Shown: positions 9,834-18,494, counted from the first letter of the stretch. The stretch is 64,000 nt of DNA from Palleniella muris (GCF_004792655.1 NZ_SRZC01000001.1:186001-250000); one strand, 5' to 3'. Numbers and translations: made by a program. Notes: a model not told the origin generated them from the sequence alone.

Positions 9834-10535
9834 ATGGATTTCTCAAAGTTCGAATATATAATTTCATCAAAACGGATGCGTAAATATGTTATTGCTTGTG
9901 GCAATGACACACGCAAAGCCATGACACTCTACCGTCTCAACCTCCGCTTATCACAAGAGATATTCACTGTTATCAGTTGCTTTGAAGTAGCTCTACGCAA
10001 TGCCATAGACCGGGAAATGGCTAATCACTGGGGAAGCCATTGGCTGCGCGACCTTGTCATGCCGGGAGGTGTATTTTTCAATGAAAAAAGAATCGAGAAA
10101 TCCCGCAAAATCATATACAAAGCCTACGAGGGACTGATGCACAAACGCAAATACAGTCATGAAAAACTGCTTGCTGAAATGGAATTCGGTGTTTGAAAAT
10201 ACATGTATTCCGGCATAGAATACAGGGTTTCGGGACGCATATTGCTCAATATTTTCCCTAACAAGCCTCGTTCCACAAAAGAGAAGAATATCGACAATTC
10301 GTTTATATTCAACGAGTTGGATTATATAAACAACATGAGAAACCGCATCGCCCACCACTAACCAATCTGCTTTAACAGCAAAGGTGAGATAGACACATTC
10401 TATGTCATTAGCCGGTATGCCAAAATAATCCGTCTTTTTTCATGGCTCAACATTGACAGCAAAGCACTTCTCTATGGGCTTGACCATGTGAATCAAGTCT
10501 GCAAAAAGATTGATATGCTCAACACCTCCACATAA
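9834..10535 (+). pseudogene. Abi family (AbiD/F-like, Abi_2) abortive-infection gene with two in-frame stops
   Basis: The frame from 9834 to the TAA at 10533-10535 reads as one continuous Abi_2-type protein of 233 codons, interrupted only by TGA at 10194-10196 and TAA at 10359-10361. No frameshift is needed. The first stop replaces what is probably Trp (TGG to TGA, context EFGV*KYMYSG). The second replaces the Glu expected after the HEPN-like motif RNRIAHH (GAA to TAA; homologues read RIAHHEPI). Abi proteins act in phage exclusion, probably as HEPN RNases. As it stands only a 120-residue N-terminal piece would be made, without the RxxxxH catalytic motif. The gene is AT-rich relative to its neighbours and stands alone, consistent with an acquired defence gene that has decayed. 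Confidence 0.85.
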
Positions 10536-10577
10536 TTCATAAAAATAACTAAAAAAGAACAGAAAGTTCTGATTATT

Positions 10578-10609
10578 TTTGCTTTATAACGTATAATATC
10601 GTATCTTTG
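10578..10609 (+). promoter_or_regulatory. Candidate promoter driving a very short hairpin transcript
   Basis: TTTG at 10578-10581, 20-nt spacer, TATCTTTG at 10602-10609: an exact match to the Bacteroidetes promoter form. No coding start follows; instead a terminator-like hairpin begins about 12 nt downstream. Confidence 0.55.
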
Positions 10610-10620
10610 CAATGTTTACT

Positions 10621-10661
10621 CCCGGTAGCCCCTGATTCGTCAAGCTATCGGGTTTGTTTTT
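10621..10661 (+). terminator. Rho-independent terminator-like hairpin directly after a promoter
   Basis: CCCGGTAGC (10621-10629) pairs with GCTATCGGG (10644-10652), nine pairs with one G-U, 14-nt loop, followed by TTTGTTTTT. Because the promoter lies just upstream, the predicted RNA would be only about 45 nt. Confidence 0.65.
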
Positions 10662-10766
10662 ATGCACTCAAAAAGCAATCACATAAGTTCTTAAGGGCAG
10701 ATGCTCAAAGTGACAATACGCAAAAGGACACTTTCATTCATCGAATTACTCCCCACCTGCAAAACC

Positions 10767-10854
10767 AAAGGTAACACTTTGCATAGTCAAAGGTTACCTT
10801 TTACCGTGTAAAGTGTTACCTTTCGCAGTGCAAAAGGCAACCTTTTGTTTCACA
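10767..10854. repeat. 22-bp tandem array, four units
   Basis: Four 22-mers starting at 10767, 10789, 10811 and 10833. Each contains a near-palindrome of the form AAAGGTNACCTTT or AAAGTGTTACCTTT followed by a variable 7-9 nt. It lies 3' of the methyltransferase gene and downstream of the Abi pseudogene. One of five such tetrads in the window. Confidence 0.92.
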
Positions 10855-10903
10855 ATCATCAACTTGCTGATTTTCAACAAATAACAAAGTTGGACAACAT
10901 TCC

Positions 10904-12124
10904 TTACCTGCGACGGCAGACAAGGATACGGTGCTCGCCGAGAATGGTTGTCCCGAAGATGAAAAACTCTCCGCCGTCCTTCATGCGGAGACGCTTGCGG
11001 AGCTCGTCCGCGGACATGGGGAAATTGCGCACGGCTATGTTCGCACGCGACACACCGCCGGGAATGACGGAGAGGACTTTGCGCAACTCCTTCTTGTTCA
11101 GGGAGGAAACGGCAAGAATCTCAAAACATCTGGCAGGGATTTTCCCGATAAAATCGGCGTTTTTTGCAACAAACAGGTGCGACATCCTGTCAAGGGCAGC
11201 ACAAGAGAATTGTGCGGTGAAATCGGCAAAATTACCCGATTTCATTATCGAAGCATTGGGCACAACCAAAGTTTCTCCGGTGGCAGGCATGGCAGTGACG
11301 ACAGGCGGCAGCATCGGCTGACAGTCTCCGTCAGGAAGGAGCATGCTCTCGAACACCTCATCATCATTGACGCACACCACTTTTGCCGGCTCGTCGCTGT
11401 CGTTGATGACAAGGATAAGTTCCTTGCACTCATTCTTCACGGAGACAATGTGTACCTCTGAAACACCGTCTACAAGACGGCACGCCTCACGATGGTCAAG
11501 CATCGGCGATAGTTTCACTATCACGCGCCACGCCTTCTCCCTCAGCAACGGCATCAGACCGACAATGTCGGGCGTGCAGTCCTCTATGGCGTAGGTCTTC
11601 CTGCCGTTCACATCACGGCGCGCAGGGTCAAGGTAGATTGTCGTCCTCTTGCGCTCCTCTTCCGAGAAAGGCAGGGATTGCAGGAACGACTCAGAGGTGT
11701 CGCAGGCGACATGGGCATTCTCCATTCCGAGAACGGAGAAGTTATGGCGCGCCATCTCGCATAGATGCTCCTGACGCTCGACATACCACGCCCTCCCGAA
11801 ACCTTGCGACATGTAGGAGAAATCTACGCCAAAACCTCCCGTTAGGTCGATGAAATGGGCGTTTTTCTTCACTTCCGTGCTTTCCGGAAGCAGTTTGTCA
11901 CGCTTGTAGACAGCGGTCTTTTCGCTCGAACATTGCTCCATGGAGATGTGCGGAGGATAGAGTATGCCGTCACATTCCGCCCACATCGGCAGCTTCGTGC
12001 GCGCCCTCTGCCTGCCGTCAATCTGCCGGAGGGCGAAGCGCATGTCCACTCCTTGCTGCGGCTTTAACGCCAGCCGGCGGACATCATCGTCACGGTGGAT
12101 AGTGATAAACTCCTCTGTTGTCAT
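10904..12124 (-). CDS. Class I SAM-dependent methyltransferase with THUMP-like domain
   Basis: Predicted cytoplasmic methyltransferase of 406 residues. The SAM-binding motif I is seen as FIDLTGGFGVD (residues 91-101), and a downstream YLDPARRD segment corresponds to the motif IV region. The C-terminal third (about 290-406) ends with a compact domain of the kind annotated as THUMP-like in Bacteroidetes homologues, suggesting an RNA substrate (inference). A minus-strand candidate -7 box, TATCTTTG, lies at 12193-12200, and the gene diverges from ruvB. The exact substrate is unknown. Confidence 0.85.
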   Translation of the reverse strand: MTTEEFITIHRDDDVRRLALKPQQGVDMRFALRQIDGRQRARTKLPMWAECDGILYPPHISMEQCSSEKTAVYKRDKLLPESTEVKKNAHFIDLTGGFGVDFSYMSQGFGRAWYVERQEHLCEMARHNFSVLGMENAHVACDTSESFLQSLPFSEEERKRTTIYLDPARRDVNGRKTYAIEDCTPDIVGLMPLLREKAWRVIVKLSPMLDHREACRLVDGVSEVHIVSVKNECKELILVINDSDEPAKVVCVNDDEVFESMLLPDGDCQPMLPPVVTAMPATGETLVVPNASIMKSGNFADFTAQFSCAALDRMSHLFVAKNADFIGKIPARCFEILAVSSLNKKELRKVLSVIPGGVSRANIAVRNFPMSADELRKRLRMKDGGEFFIFGTTILGEHRILVCRRR

Positions 12125-12192
12125 GGTCGGTTATAATGGATTTTTTGACAAGGCATTATGCCTTTTTCTCTGAAAAATGAAAAATTATGGTG

Positions 12193-12231
12193 CAAAGATA
12201 TAAAGAATTTGCCAAATAATTAGTAAATTTG
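12193..12231. promoter_or_regulatory. Divergent -7 boxes for the methyltransferase (-) and ruvB (+)
   Basis: Minus strand: TATCTTTG (CAAAGATA on plus at 12193-12200). Plus strand: TAAATTTG at 12224-12231. Both match TAnnTTTG, but -33 boxes at proper spacing are not clear. The plus-strand box places the ruvB transcript start near 12238, which argues against translation from the ATG-type start at 12229. Confidence 0.45.
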
Positions 12232-12324
12232 TGGCAAATTATATTGCTATTGCCTGTATGCAAGGACTTTCGCAGAAATGTCCGTACCGTTTTGCGGGGC
12301 ATGCAGGATGACAGATTACAGACT

Positions 12325-13359
12325 ATGGATGAAGATTTCGACATAAGAAGCCAGGGGCAGAAGAGCACGGAAAAGGACTTTGAGAACGCTCTCCGCCCTC
12401 TCGAATTCGGCGATTTCACCGGACAGAAGAAGGTTGTGGAGAACCTTCAGGTCTTTGTGGAGGCAGCGAAATATCGCGGTGAGCCTCTTGACCACACTTT
12501 GCTCCACGGGCCTCCGGGACTGGGAAAGACGACACTTTCAAACATCATTGCCAACGAACTGGGCGTGGGATTCAAAATCACTTCCGGTCCGGTGCTCGAC
12601 AAACCGGGCGACCTTGCCGGCATACTGACATCGCTGGAGCCTAACGACGTGCTGTTCATCGACGAGATTCACCGCCTCAGCCCTGTCGTCGAGGAGTATC
12701 TTTACTCTGCCATGGAGGACTATCGCATAGACATCATGATTGACAAAGGTCCTTCGGCACGAAGCATACAGATAGACCTGAACCCGTTCACCCTTGTCGG
12801 TGCAACGACGCGCTCGGGTCTGCTGACGGCTCCTCTGCGTGCGCGTTTCGGCATAAACATGCACCTTGAATACTACAATCCTGAGACTCTGATGCGCATC
12901 ATACGACGCTCGGCGGGCATTCTCCGTGTGCCTATCTCGGACAAGGCTGCCATGGAGATAGCGCGACGCTCACGTGGTACGCCTCGAATAGCCAATGCTC
13001 TGCTGCGAAGGGTGAGGGATTTCGCCCAGGTGAAGGGCAACGGAAGCATCGACACGGCAATTGCGGAGATGTCGCTCACGGCTCTTAACATCGACTCCTT
13101 TGGTCTTGACGAGATTGACAATAAGATACTTACGACAATCATCGACAAATTCCGTGGCGGTCCTGTGGGCATCTCCACCATTGCGACAGCCATCGGCGAG
13201 GATGCGGGAACCGTGGAGGAGGTCTACGAACCGTTCCTCATCATGGAGGGCTTCATGAAGCGCACGCCTCGCGGACGTGTACTTACGGAACTGGCATACC
13301 GCCACCTCGGCAGGGACATCTACACTTCAGGAGAGCGGCAGCCGTCCCTGTTCGACTGA
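12325..13359 (+). CDS. ruvB: Holliday junction branch migration ATPase RuvB
   Basis: Hexameric AAA+ motor that drives branch migration of Holliday junctions with RuvA and RuvC. From MDEDFDIR the protein has 344 residues, the normal length. Walker A is GPPGLGKT (from residue 62) and Walker B with sensor context is [11 protein letters not shown] (DEIH from residue 113). The [18 protein letters not shown] sensor/arginine-finger segment and the C-terminal winged-helix region are intact. The start at 12325 is chosen because family members begin MDEDFDIR. In-frame ATGs at 12301 and 12229 would add 8 or 32 residues without family similarity. coaD follows 35 nt downstream on the same strand. Confidence 0.96.
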   Translation: MDEDFDIRSQGQKSTEKDFENALRPLEFGDFTGQKKVVENLQVFVEAAKYRGEPLDHTLLHGPPGLGKTTLSNIIANELGVGFKITSGPVLDKPGDLAGILTSLEPNDVLFIDEIHRLSPVVEEYLYSAMEDYRIDIMIDKGPSARSIQIDLNPFTLVGATTRSGLLTAPLRARFGINMHLEYYNPETLMRIIRRSAGILRVPISDKAAMEIARRSRGTPRIANALLRRVRDFAQVKGNGSIDTAIAEMSLTALNIDSFGLDEIDNKILTTIIDKFRGGPVGISTIATAIGEDAGTVEEVYEPFLIMEGFMKRTPRGRVLTELAYRHLGRDIYTSGERQPSLFD

Positions 13360-13394
13360 GAGACTTACGTCGGACAGGCTAAAACGACAGAATC

Positions 13395-13835
13395 ATGAGA
13401 ACAGCAATATTCACCGGGACTTTCAACCCGTTCACCATCGGACATGCGGACATTGTGGAACGTGCACTGGCTATCTTTGACAAGGTTGTCATCGGCATAG
13501 GATTCAATCCTGCGAAGGACAGCAACAGCGGTGTGGAGGAGCGTCTCGCACAGATAGAAAACGTTTACAAACATGAGCCGCGCGTCATGGTGGAGGCGTA
13601 CAGCGACATGGCTGCCGACCTTGCAAAGAGACATGATGCGGCAGCCGTAGTAAAAGGTGTGCGCTCAGTCGTGGACTATGAGTATGAGAGGAATCAGGCG
13701 GAATACAACCGTCTGTTAGGGGACGGGCTGGAGACGGTGCTGTTTTTCTCACGTCCGGAACTCTCTGCGCTGTCAAGCAGTGGAGTGCGCACGCTGCAGA
13801 TGTTCGGCAAGGACACCACGAAATTCCTCCCTTAA
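13395..13835 (+). CDS. coaD: Phosphopantetheine adenylyltransferase
   Basis: Catalyses the penultimate step of coenzyme A synthesis, transfer of AMP from ATP to 4'-phosphopantetheine to give dephospho-CoA. The nucleotidyltransferase motif is seen as GTFNPFTIGH at the N-terminus, and the C-terminal LSSSGVR segment corresponds to the conserved ISSTxVR phosphate-binding motif. The 146 residues are slightly shorter than the usual 155-160; the missing part is at the C-terminus. It lies in a short plus-strand run with ruvB and ybeY. Confidence 0.94.
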   Translation: MRTAIFTGTFNPFTIGHADIVERALAIFDKVVIGIGFNPAKDSNSGVEERLAQIENVYKHEPRVMVEAYSDMAADLAKRHDAAAVVKGVRSVVDYEYERNQAEYNRLLGDGLETVLFFSRPELSALSSSGVRTLQMFGKDTTKFLP

Positions 13836-13915
13836 CACCTGCATTCCAAGATATATTTCCCGATGAAATGGGCGTTTTTTGTAAGAATTATACAGTTTTC
13901 AAAACATAGAAGATT

Positions 13916-14338
13916 ATGATTAGCTACAACGCGGAGAACGTTAAGATGCCTCAGATAAAGAAGCGTGAGGTGACAAAATGGATACGTAATGTCGCTGCAA
14001 AGTACGGCAGGACGGTCGGAGAGGTAGGTTATCTCTTCTGTGACGACGAGAAGATACTCGAGGTCAACCGCGAGTATCTGCAGCATGACTATTATACGGA
14101 CATCATAACATTCGATTATGATGAGGGCAATCAGGTCAATGGCGACCTTGTAATCTCGCTCGACACCGTGCGCAGCAATGCCGAACTCTTCAACAAGCCT
14201 TACGAAGAGGAGCTTTACCGCGTGATTATCCACGGCATCCTCCACCTCTGCGGCATCAACGACAAAGGTCCGGGAGAGCGTGAGATAATGGAAAAGGCGG
14301 AAAATGAAGCCCTCGTCATGTGGTTCGGGAAACAGTAG
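13916..14338 (+). CDS. ybeY: rRNA maturation endoribonuclease YbeY
   Basis: Metal-dependent RNase involved in 16S rRNA 3'-end processing and ribosome quality control. The metal site is seen in the segment HGILHLCGIND: H106 and H110 are kept, while the third ligand, His in E. coli-type enzymes (H-x3-H-x5-H), is Asp (D116) here. An Asp at this place is, to my knowledge, usual in Bacteroidetes homologues, so activity is not excluded. The length of 140 residues is normal. It is followed by a bidirectional terminator shared with yqeY. Confidence 0.93.
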   Translation: MISYNAENVKMPQIKKREVTKWIRNVAAKYGRTVGEVGYLFCDDEKILEVNREYLQHDYYTDIITFDYDEGNQVNGDLVISLDTVRSNAELFNKPYEEELYRVIIHGILHLCGINDKGPGEREIMEKAENEALVMWFGKQ

Positions 14339-14364
14339 CACCGTTATGACGGTGGACAAACAAG

Positions 14365-14408
14365 AAAACCGGTATACTCATGCCCTGTGACATAAGTATA
14401 CCGGTTTT
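14365..14408. terminator. Bidirectional terminator between ybeY and yqeY
   Basis: A perfect 14-bp inverted repeat, AAAACCGGTATACT (14365-14378) and AGTATACCGGTTTT (14395-14408), with a 16-nt loop and T-runs at both ends. It serves the convergent genes ybeY (+) and yqeY (-). Confidence 0.85.
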
Positions 14409-14451
14409 CAGTATTAGTATTTGTTCAAACACCTGAGATAAGCAGCCTCAC

Positions 14452-14898
14452 TTACGCAAGCAGACGCTTCACGATGGCAGAAATCTGCCCGCCATCAGCC
14501 TTTCCGGCCATCTGCTTGGAGGCAACGCCCATGACTTTGCCCATTTCCTTTATGGAAGAAGCACCTGTCTCGGCAATGATAGTCTTCACAACAGCCTCGA
14601 TTTCCTCCTCGGTCATTGGCTTCGGGAGATACTGCTCGATGACAGCAACCTGCGCAAGCTCGTCGTCTGCGAGGTCCTGACGTCCCTGCTGAACGTAGGT
14701 AGCAGCAGATTCCTTGCCCTGCTTTGCAAGTTTCTGGAGAATCTTCATTGCCTCCGCATCGGTGAGTTCGTCATTTGCTCCCGGGGCAGTCTTAGCCTCA
14801 AGGAACACTTTCTTTATGTTTCTTAATGTCTCGAGGCGCACCTTGTCGCGTGCTTTCATAGCCTCCTTGATGTCTGTTGAAATCTGATCGAAAAGCAT
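14452..14898 (-). CDS. GatB/YqeY domain-containing protein
   Basis: Small cytoplasmic protein of 148 residues of the YqeY family, related to the C-terminal tRNA-binding tail of GatB. It starts MLFDQISTDIKEAMKARDKVRLETLRNIK and ends with the conserved KMAGKADGGQISAIVKRLL-type tail, seen here as KQMAGKADGGQISAIVKRL. The cellular role is not established; a link to tRNA-dependent amidation is inferred from homology. It ends at the shared terminator with ybeY. Confidence 0.93.
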   Translation of the reverse strand: MLFDQISTDIKEAMKARDKVRLETLRNIKKVFLEAKTAPGANDELTDAEAMKILQKLAKQGKESAATYVQQGRQDLADDELAQVAVIEQYLPKPMTEEEIEAVVKTIIAETGASSIKEMGKVMGVASKQMAGKADGGQISAIVKRLLA

Positions 14899-14970
14899 AG
14901 TAGTATTTGTTTTAATGAGTTTTGTTTAATGTTTTTGCCCATTTCATCGGCAGAAAGGACAGGAGAGACA

Positions 14971-15960
14971 TCAGTTTGTCAGACGGCTGAAATAGGTTAT
15001 TATCTCTTCCCATGTCTTGAACGTGTCCGAACCGTACTCTATCGGTGTCGCCATTCCGTCCTTCGGCGGGCAGGGAGATATGAAGAAATCACCGTAAAGG
15101 AATTCCGGATTGTTTGTGAAGATAAGGTGGTCGTGCGCCGGCACTGTGACATATTCCTGCATCCAGTCCGTGACCACCTTATAATAATAGGTGTCATTCG
15201 TCGGTGAAGATGCCACAAAACAGAGCGTATAGTCATCAAGGAGAGCCTCAACCGCCTTGTGCATCGACGGCGTTGCCTGCATACGGTCGTTGTGAAGGCA
15301 TTCAAAGTCGATGTAGACTGTCTCACGCTGCCGTTTCTCCTGCCTGTCGTCTATCCAACGGACAACAGGGACGAGGGCATGATGCACAACGGTGTCTATC
15401 AGGCGGTGCTCACCATGGAAGGTTATTCCCTGAGGATAATGCTCAAGAAACAAGTCCCTTGTGTGTACCACGGGGTCATTGTCACCGAAAAGTCCCCACA
15501 CTCTCGCCTTGTCCTCCCTGACCTTTTCGGGATTGAAGCATTGCGCCGTGAGCTCACGATACTCCTTTACAATCGCCTTTGTGACAATCATTTCCTGCAC
15601 GCCGTCACGCCGCGGGTTGTGGAAAGTGAGCTTGCCCACCATGCCATGGCTGCCCATTGTGTCGCCCATTTGGAACGCCGGATTGACCAGTATGCGGTCG
15701 TATCCGTAGAGCATCTCCGTCATCATGCCGCCCATCGATGAGCCTATGATGAGGTCAGGATGCTCATTCTCGCAGACATCGTGGAGCAAATCCATCGCTT
15801 CCTGCGGATGAAGAGGGAGGTCGGGAGCAACCACAGTAGCGTTGGGGAAGATTGTACGCAGCAGCGTCACTGTCCCCGACTGTCCGCTGGAAGCAAAGCC
15901 GTGGACGTAAAGTATCTTCTTGCCGGACATTATGTCCTGCCATATCTTCATGTATTCCAT
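14971..15960 (-). CDS. YqiA/YcfP-type alpha/beta hydrolase fused to a HAD-like domain
   Basis: Two parts are visible in 329 residues. Residues about 10-205 form an esterase of the YqiA/YcfP type: KILYVHGFASSG, the nucleophile motif GSSMGG, Asp in FGDNDPVVH and His in FHGEHR. Residues about 212-329 resemble a HAD/5'-nucleotidase-like fold: YIDFECL at the motif I position, CFVASSP at motif II, and a C-terminal FKTWEEIITYF like NT5C-type proteins. Motif I has DFE where active enzymes have DxD, so phosphatase activity is doubtful. The start may be the internal Met before SGKKILYVHG. The gene follows sufD, with a 9-bp array between them. Confidence 0.78.
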   Translation of the reverse strand: MEYMKIWQDIMSGKKILYVHGFASSGQSGTVTLLRTIFPNATVVAPDLPLHPQEAMDLLHDVCENEHPDLIIGSSMGGMMTEMLYGYDRILVNPAFQMGDTMGSHGMVGKLTFHNPRRDGVQEMIVTKAIVKEYRELTAQCFNPEKVREDKARVWGLFGDNDPVVHTRDLFLEHYPQGITFHGEHRLIDTVVHHALVPVVRWIDDRQEKRQRETVYIDFECLHNDRMQATPSMHKAVEALLDDYTLCFVASSPTNDTYYYKVVTDWMQEYVTVPAHDHLIFTNNPEFLYGDFFISPCPPKDGMATPIEYGSDTFKTWEEIITYFSRLTN

Positions 15961-15989
15961 TGGGTGATGTGTGTTTTTGAGGGATTTTG

Positions 15990-16030
15990 GTCAATATTGT
16001 CAGTACTGTCAATAATGACAATAATGACCC
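15990..16030. repeat. 9-bp tandem array
   Basis: TCAATATTG, TCAGTACTG, TCAATAATG, ACAATAATG plus a partial unit, all at 9-nt spacing. It lies between the sufD stop (16047) and the hydrolase start (15960), both on the minus strand. Confidence 0.9.
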
Positions 16031-16046
16031 AAAATCTAACCAACCA

Positions 16047-17375
16047 TTATCTGCAGAGCTTGCAGCCCTCACATTTTGACAACTCGCCACGGAAGCGTTT
16101 GTCGATGAGATAGTGCAGACGGTCGCGCAGAGGTTCGAGAGGAATCTCGTCGATTACCTCATAAATGAATGCCGCCTGAAGGAGAAGGCGCGCCTCTTCG
16201 AGAGGAATGCCGCGCTGACGCATGTAAAAAAGTGCGCTCTCACTCAGCTGCCCGACGGTCGAACCGTGGGAACATTTCACATCATCGGCATAGATTTCGA
16301 GCATCGGCTGTGTGTACATCCGCGCCGTTTTCGTAGATAGAAGGTTCTGGTTTCTCTCCTCTGACATCGTCTTCTGTGCATCCTTGCGCACCAGTACACG
16401 GCCGGCAAAAGCACCTACGGCATTGCCGTCAAGGACATATTTGTACAATTCGTGGCTGTCACAGTCAGGCACGGCATGGTCGATGAGCGTGTTGTTGTCC
16501 ACGTGCTGTTCCTTGTCAGCCACCACAGCACCGTCAAGCCAACATTCCGCACCCTCACCTGCAAGCGTGAGGCGTGTCATCTGGCGTGTTTTTCCGTTAT
16601 GCAGTGTGATAAGACTGTGGTGGACACGCGAGCGACTCTCCTGCCTTATGTATGTGTTTGCCACAAGAGCATTGCGCTGATGAGTCTCCTCCAATCCGTA
16701 AACCTCTATGTCCGCACCCTCTCCGGCAAGGATTTCCGTCACCTGAGTGGTAAGGAATTGGCGGTCGTCGGCTGCATGGTCGCAGAAGAGAACCTTCACT
16801 TTGCTTCCCTTTTCCGCCACAATCAGCACACGGCGGTTGACCATCATGTCCACATCCGAGCGCAGAATGTTCACCACCTGAATGGTCTTCTCCACCACAG
16901 TGTTCTCCGGAACATAAATCAAAAGTCCGTCCTCGGCAAGCATGGTGTTAAGGGAGGTTATCGCATCCGCTGTGGTCAGAGAATTGTAATATCGCGCCAC
17001 GATGTCCTGACGGTTGCAGAACGAATCCACGACAACACCTTCCGGCAACTCTTTCTTGGGGAGAGCCTTGCCGAAAAGCGTATCATTGACCACGAAATAA
17101 AGCTGTGTGGAAAGGTTAGGCACGTCACATCGGAACGCCCGGTACGGGTCTACGGGGATTTCGAGACGGTTAAGGTTAAGCCCAAGGTCAGGAGCCATCA
17201 TCTCACGGATGTCGGTGTAGCGGTACTCCTCATCCTTTCTGCCGGGCAGACCGCTGCTGCGGAAACTCTCGAAAGCCTCCTCACGCACGGCGTTCATTGC
17301 CTCACAGCTGTGAGACATTATCGTCTCACGGCACTGTTCGTAAAGTTCGACATACTGTCTTGCACTATTCTCCAT
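16047..17375 (-). CDS. sufD: Fe-S cluster assembly protein SufD
   Basis: Component of the SufBCD scaffold complex that assembles [Fe-S] clusters and passes them to apoproteins. It has 442 residues with the beta-helix core typical of SufB/SufD and the conserved C-terminal segment containing DDVKCSHGSTVGQLSESALF and RGIPLEEARLLLQAAF. It overlaps the upstream sufC by 11 nt, indicating translational coupling. The expected third partner, sufB, is not next to this pair. Confidence 0.94.
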   Translation of the reverse strand: MENSARQYVELYEQCRETIMSHSCEAMNAVREEAFESFRSSGLPGRKDEEYRYTDIREMMAPDLGLNLNRLEIPVDPYRAFRCDVPNLSTQLYFVVNDTLFGKALPKKELPEGVVVDSFCNRQDIVARYYNSLTTADAITSLNTMLAEDGLLIYVPENTVVEKTIQVVNILRSDVDMMVNRRVLIVAEKGSKVKVLFCDHAADDRQFLTTQVTEILAGEGADIEVYGLEETHQRNALVANTYIRQESRSRVHHSLITLHNGKTRQMTRLTLAGEGAECWLDGAVVADKEQHVDNNTLIDHAVPDCDSHELYKYVLDGNAVGAFAGRVLVRKDAQKTMSEERNQNLLSTKTARMYTQPMLEIYADDVKCSHGSTVGQLSESALFYMRQRGIPLEEARLLLQAAFIYEVIDEIPLEPLRDRLHYLIDKRFRGELSKCEGCKLCR

Positions 17376-18120
17376 CAGCTTCCTGCTTTATCCAGTCGAA
17401 ACCACGTTCCTGTATCTCCTTCGCAAGCTCAGGTCCTGCGGTCTTCACTATCCTGCCCTTGTACAGCACATGCACAAACTGCGGGCGTATCATCTCAAGA
17501 AGACGGTCATAATGTGTTATGACAATCGTCGAAGTCTTCTCATTGCTGAGCTTGTTGACGCCCTCGGCAACGATGCGCATAGCATCGACATCCAGTCCGG
17601 AGTCTGTCTCGTCAAGGATGGACAGTGTCGGTTCGAGCATTGCCATCTGGAAAATCTCGTTACGCTTCTTCTCTCCTCCGGAGAACCCTTCGTTCACTGA
17701 GCGGTGGGCGAGCTTGCTGTCAAGCTCCACAACCTTACGCTTCTCACGCATAAGTTTCATGAATTCGGAAGCGTTAAGCGGTTCCTGACCATGGTACTTG
17801 CGCTTCTCGTTGATGGCAGCGCGCATGAAATTGGTCATGGACACTCCCGGTATCTCCACCGGATACTGGAAAGAGAGGAACAGACCCTCATGGGCACGAT
17901 CCTCAGGCTTCATCTCCAGCAGGTTCTTGCCGTTGTACCACGCCTCGCCCTCTGTCACTTCATAGGCAGGATTGCCCACAAGTACAGCGGAGAGAGTAGA
18001 CTTTCCTGAACCGTTAGGTCCCATTATGGCATGCACCTCGCCATCATTAATCGTGAGATTGATACCCTTCAATATTTCCTTGTCGCCTATTCTGGCGTGC
18101 AGATTCTTTACCTCTAACAT
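17365..18120 (-). CDS. sufC: Fe-S cluster assembly ATPase SufC
   Basis: ABC-type ATPase of the SufBCD complex that drives the conformational change for cluster assembly. Walker A (GPNGSGKST, about residues 35-43), the signature FSGGEKKRNEI and Walker B followed by LDETDSGLDVDA are all present in 251 residues, the normal length. sufB normally lies directly upstream, but here a toxin-antitoxin pair occupies that place. No clear promoter box is seen in the 107-nt gap upstream of sufC. Confidence 0.95.
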   Translation of the reverse strand: MLEVKNLHARIGDKEILKGINLTINDGEVHAIMGPNGSGKSTLSAVLVGNPAYEVTEGEAWYNGKNLLEMKPEDRAHEGLFLSFQYPVEIPGVSMTNFMRAAINEKRKYHGQEPLNASEFMKLMREKRKVVELDSKLAHRSVNEGFSGGEKKRNEIFQMAMLEPTLSILDETDSGLDVDAMRIVAEGVNKLSNEKTSTIVITHYDRLLEMIRPQFVHVLYKGRIVKTAGPELAKEIQERGFDWIKQEADGE

Positions 18121-18227
18121 ACTGTTCTACTGATTTTATGTTGTATGAGCCAATTCTTTTTATATAAATACTGTTCATCCTAACTGTTTTTCGTCCAAAT
18201 ATCCTATAAACATGATTACCTAACAGT

Positions 18228-18494
18228 TCAAAAGACTTCAGAATGACTGCCGACACGAACCACTTGGATGCTGTCATCATCTACCCAAACAAGGAGAAAA
18301 TCACTTTCTATATGACATTCCAAACAGCCTTTATATTCTCCTTTCTGTGCATGCACCCTGAATCTTTCCTCAAGAGTTTCACCGTTAGCCAACCGCCACA
18401 ACACGTCAGACAATTCTCTCATCTTCTTCACATCGTGGCGGATTCTCCTGATATCTTTCTTTGCTTTGGAAGAATACAGTATCTCTTTCGTCAT
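18228..18494 (-). CDS. YafQ-family type II toxin (RelE/ParE superfamily mRNA interferase)
   Basis: Small basic protein of 88 residues with the RelE/YafQ layout: N-terminal helices (KKDIRRIRHDVKKMRELSDVLWRLANGE), then a beta-sheet with GEYKGCLECHIESDFLLVW and the terminal VVRVGSHSEVF. The His in GSHSE aligns with the catalytic C-terminal His of YafQ, and the conserved H-x-E-x-D block is also seen. Such toxins cleave ribosome-bound mRNA. It overlaps its antitoxin by 4 nt (ATGA type), so the two are translationally coupled. Confidence 0.88.
   Translation of the reverse strand: MTKEILYSSKAKKDIRRIRHDVKKMRELSDVLWRLANGETLEERFRVHAQKGEYKGCLECHIESDFLLVWVDDDSIQVVRVGSHSEVF

Noticed and set aside
10767-10854. 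REP/BIME element mobilised by a RAYT transposase
   Set aside because: The 22-bp tetrads have short palindromic cores, but lack the REP tetranucleotide hairpin layout and no RAYT gene is in the window. The comparison cannot be excluded genome-wide but is not supported here.
12229-12324. 32-residue N-terminal extension of RuvB
   Set aside because: It has no similarity to RuvB N-termini and starts upstream of the predicted transcript start.
13858-13880. Terminator after coaD (CCCGATGAAATGGGCG then T-run)
   Set aside because: Only a weak stem of a few pairs can form. A similar word occurs inside the methyltransferase coding region at about 11847-11866, so it is not specific.
13916-14338. Inactive YbeY because the third metal ligand is Asp
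   Set aside because: An Asp at this position appears to be normal for Bacteroidetes homologues, so loss of activity is not supported.
14971-15741. Plus-strand ORFs opposite the hydrolase, suf, HTCS and GH genes
   Set aside because: They are antisense shadows of well-supported genes with biased codon use; none has a recognisable domain, promoter or neighbour on its own strand.
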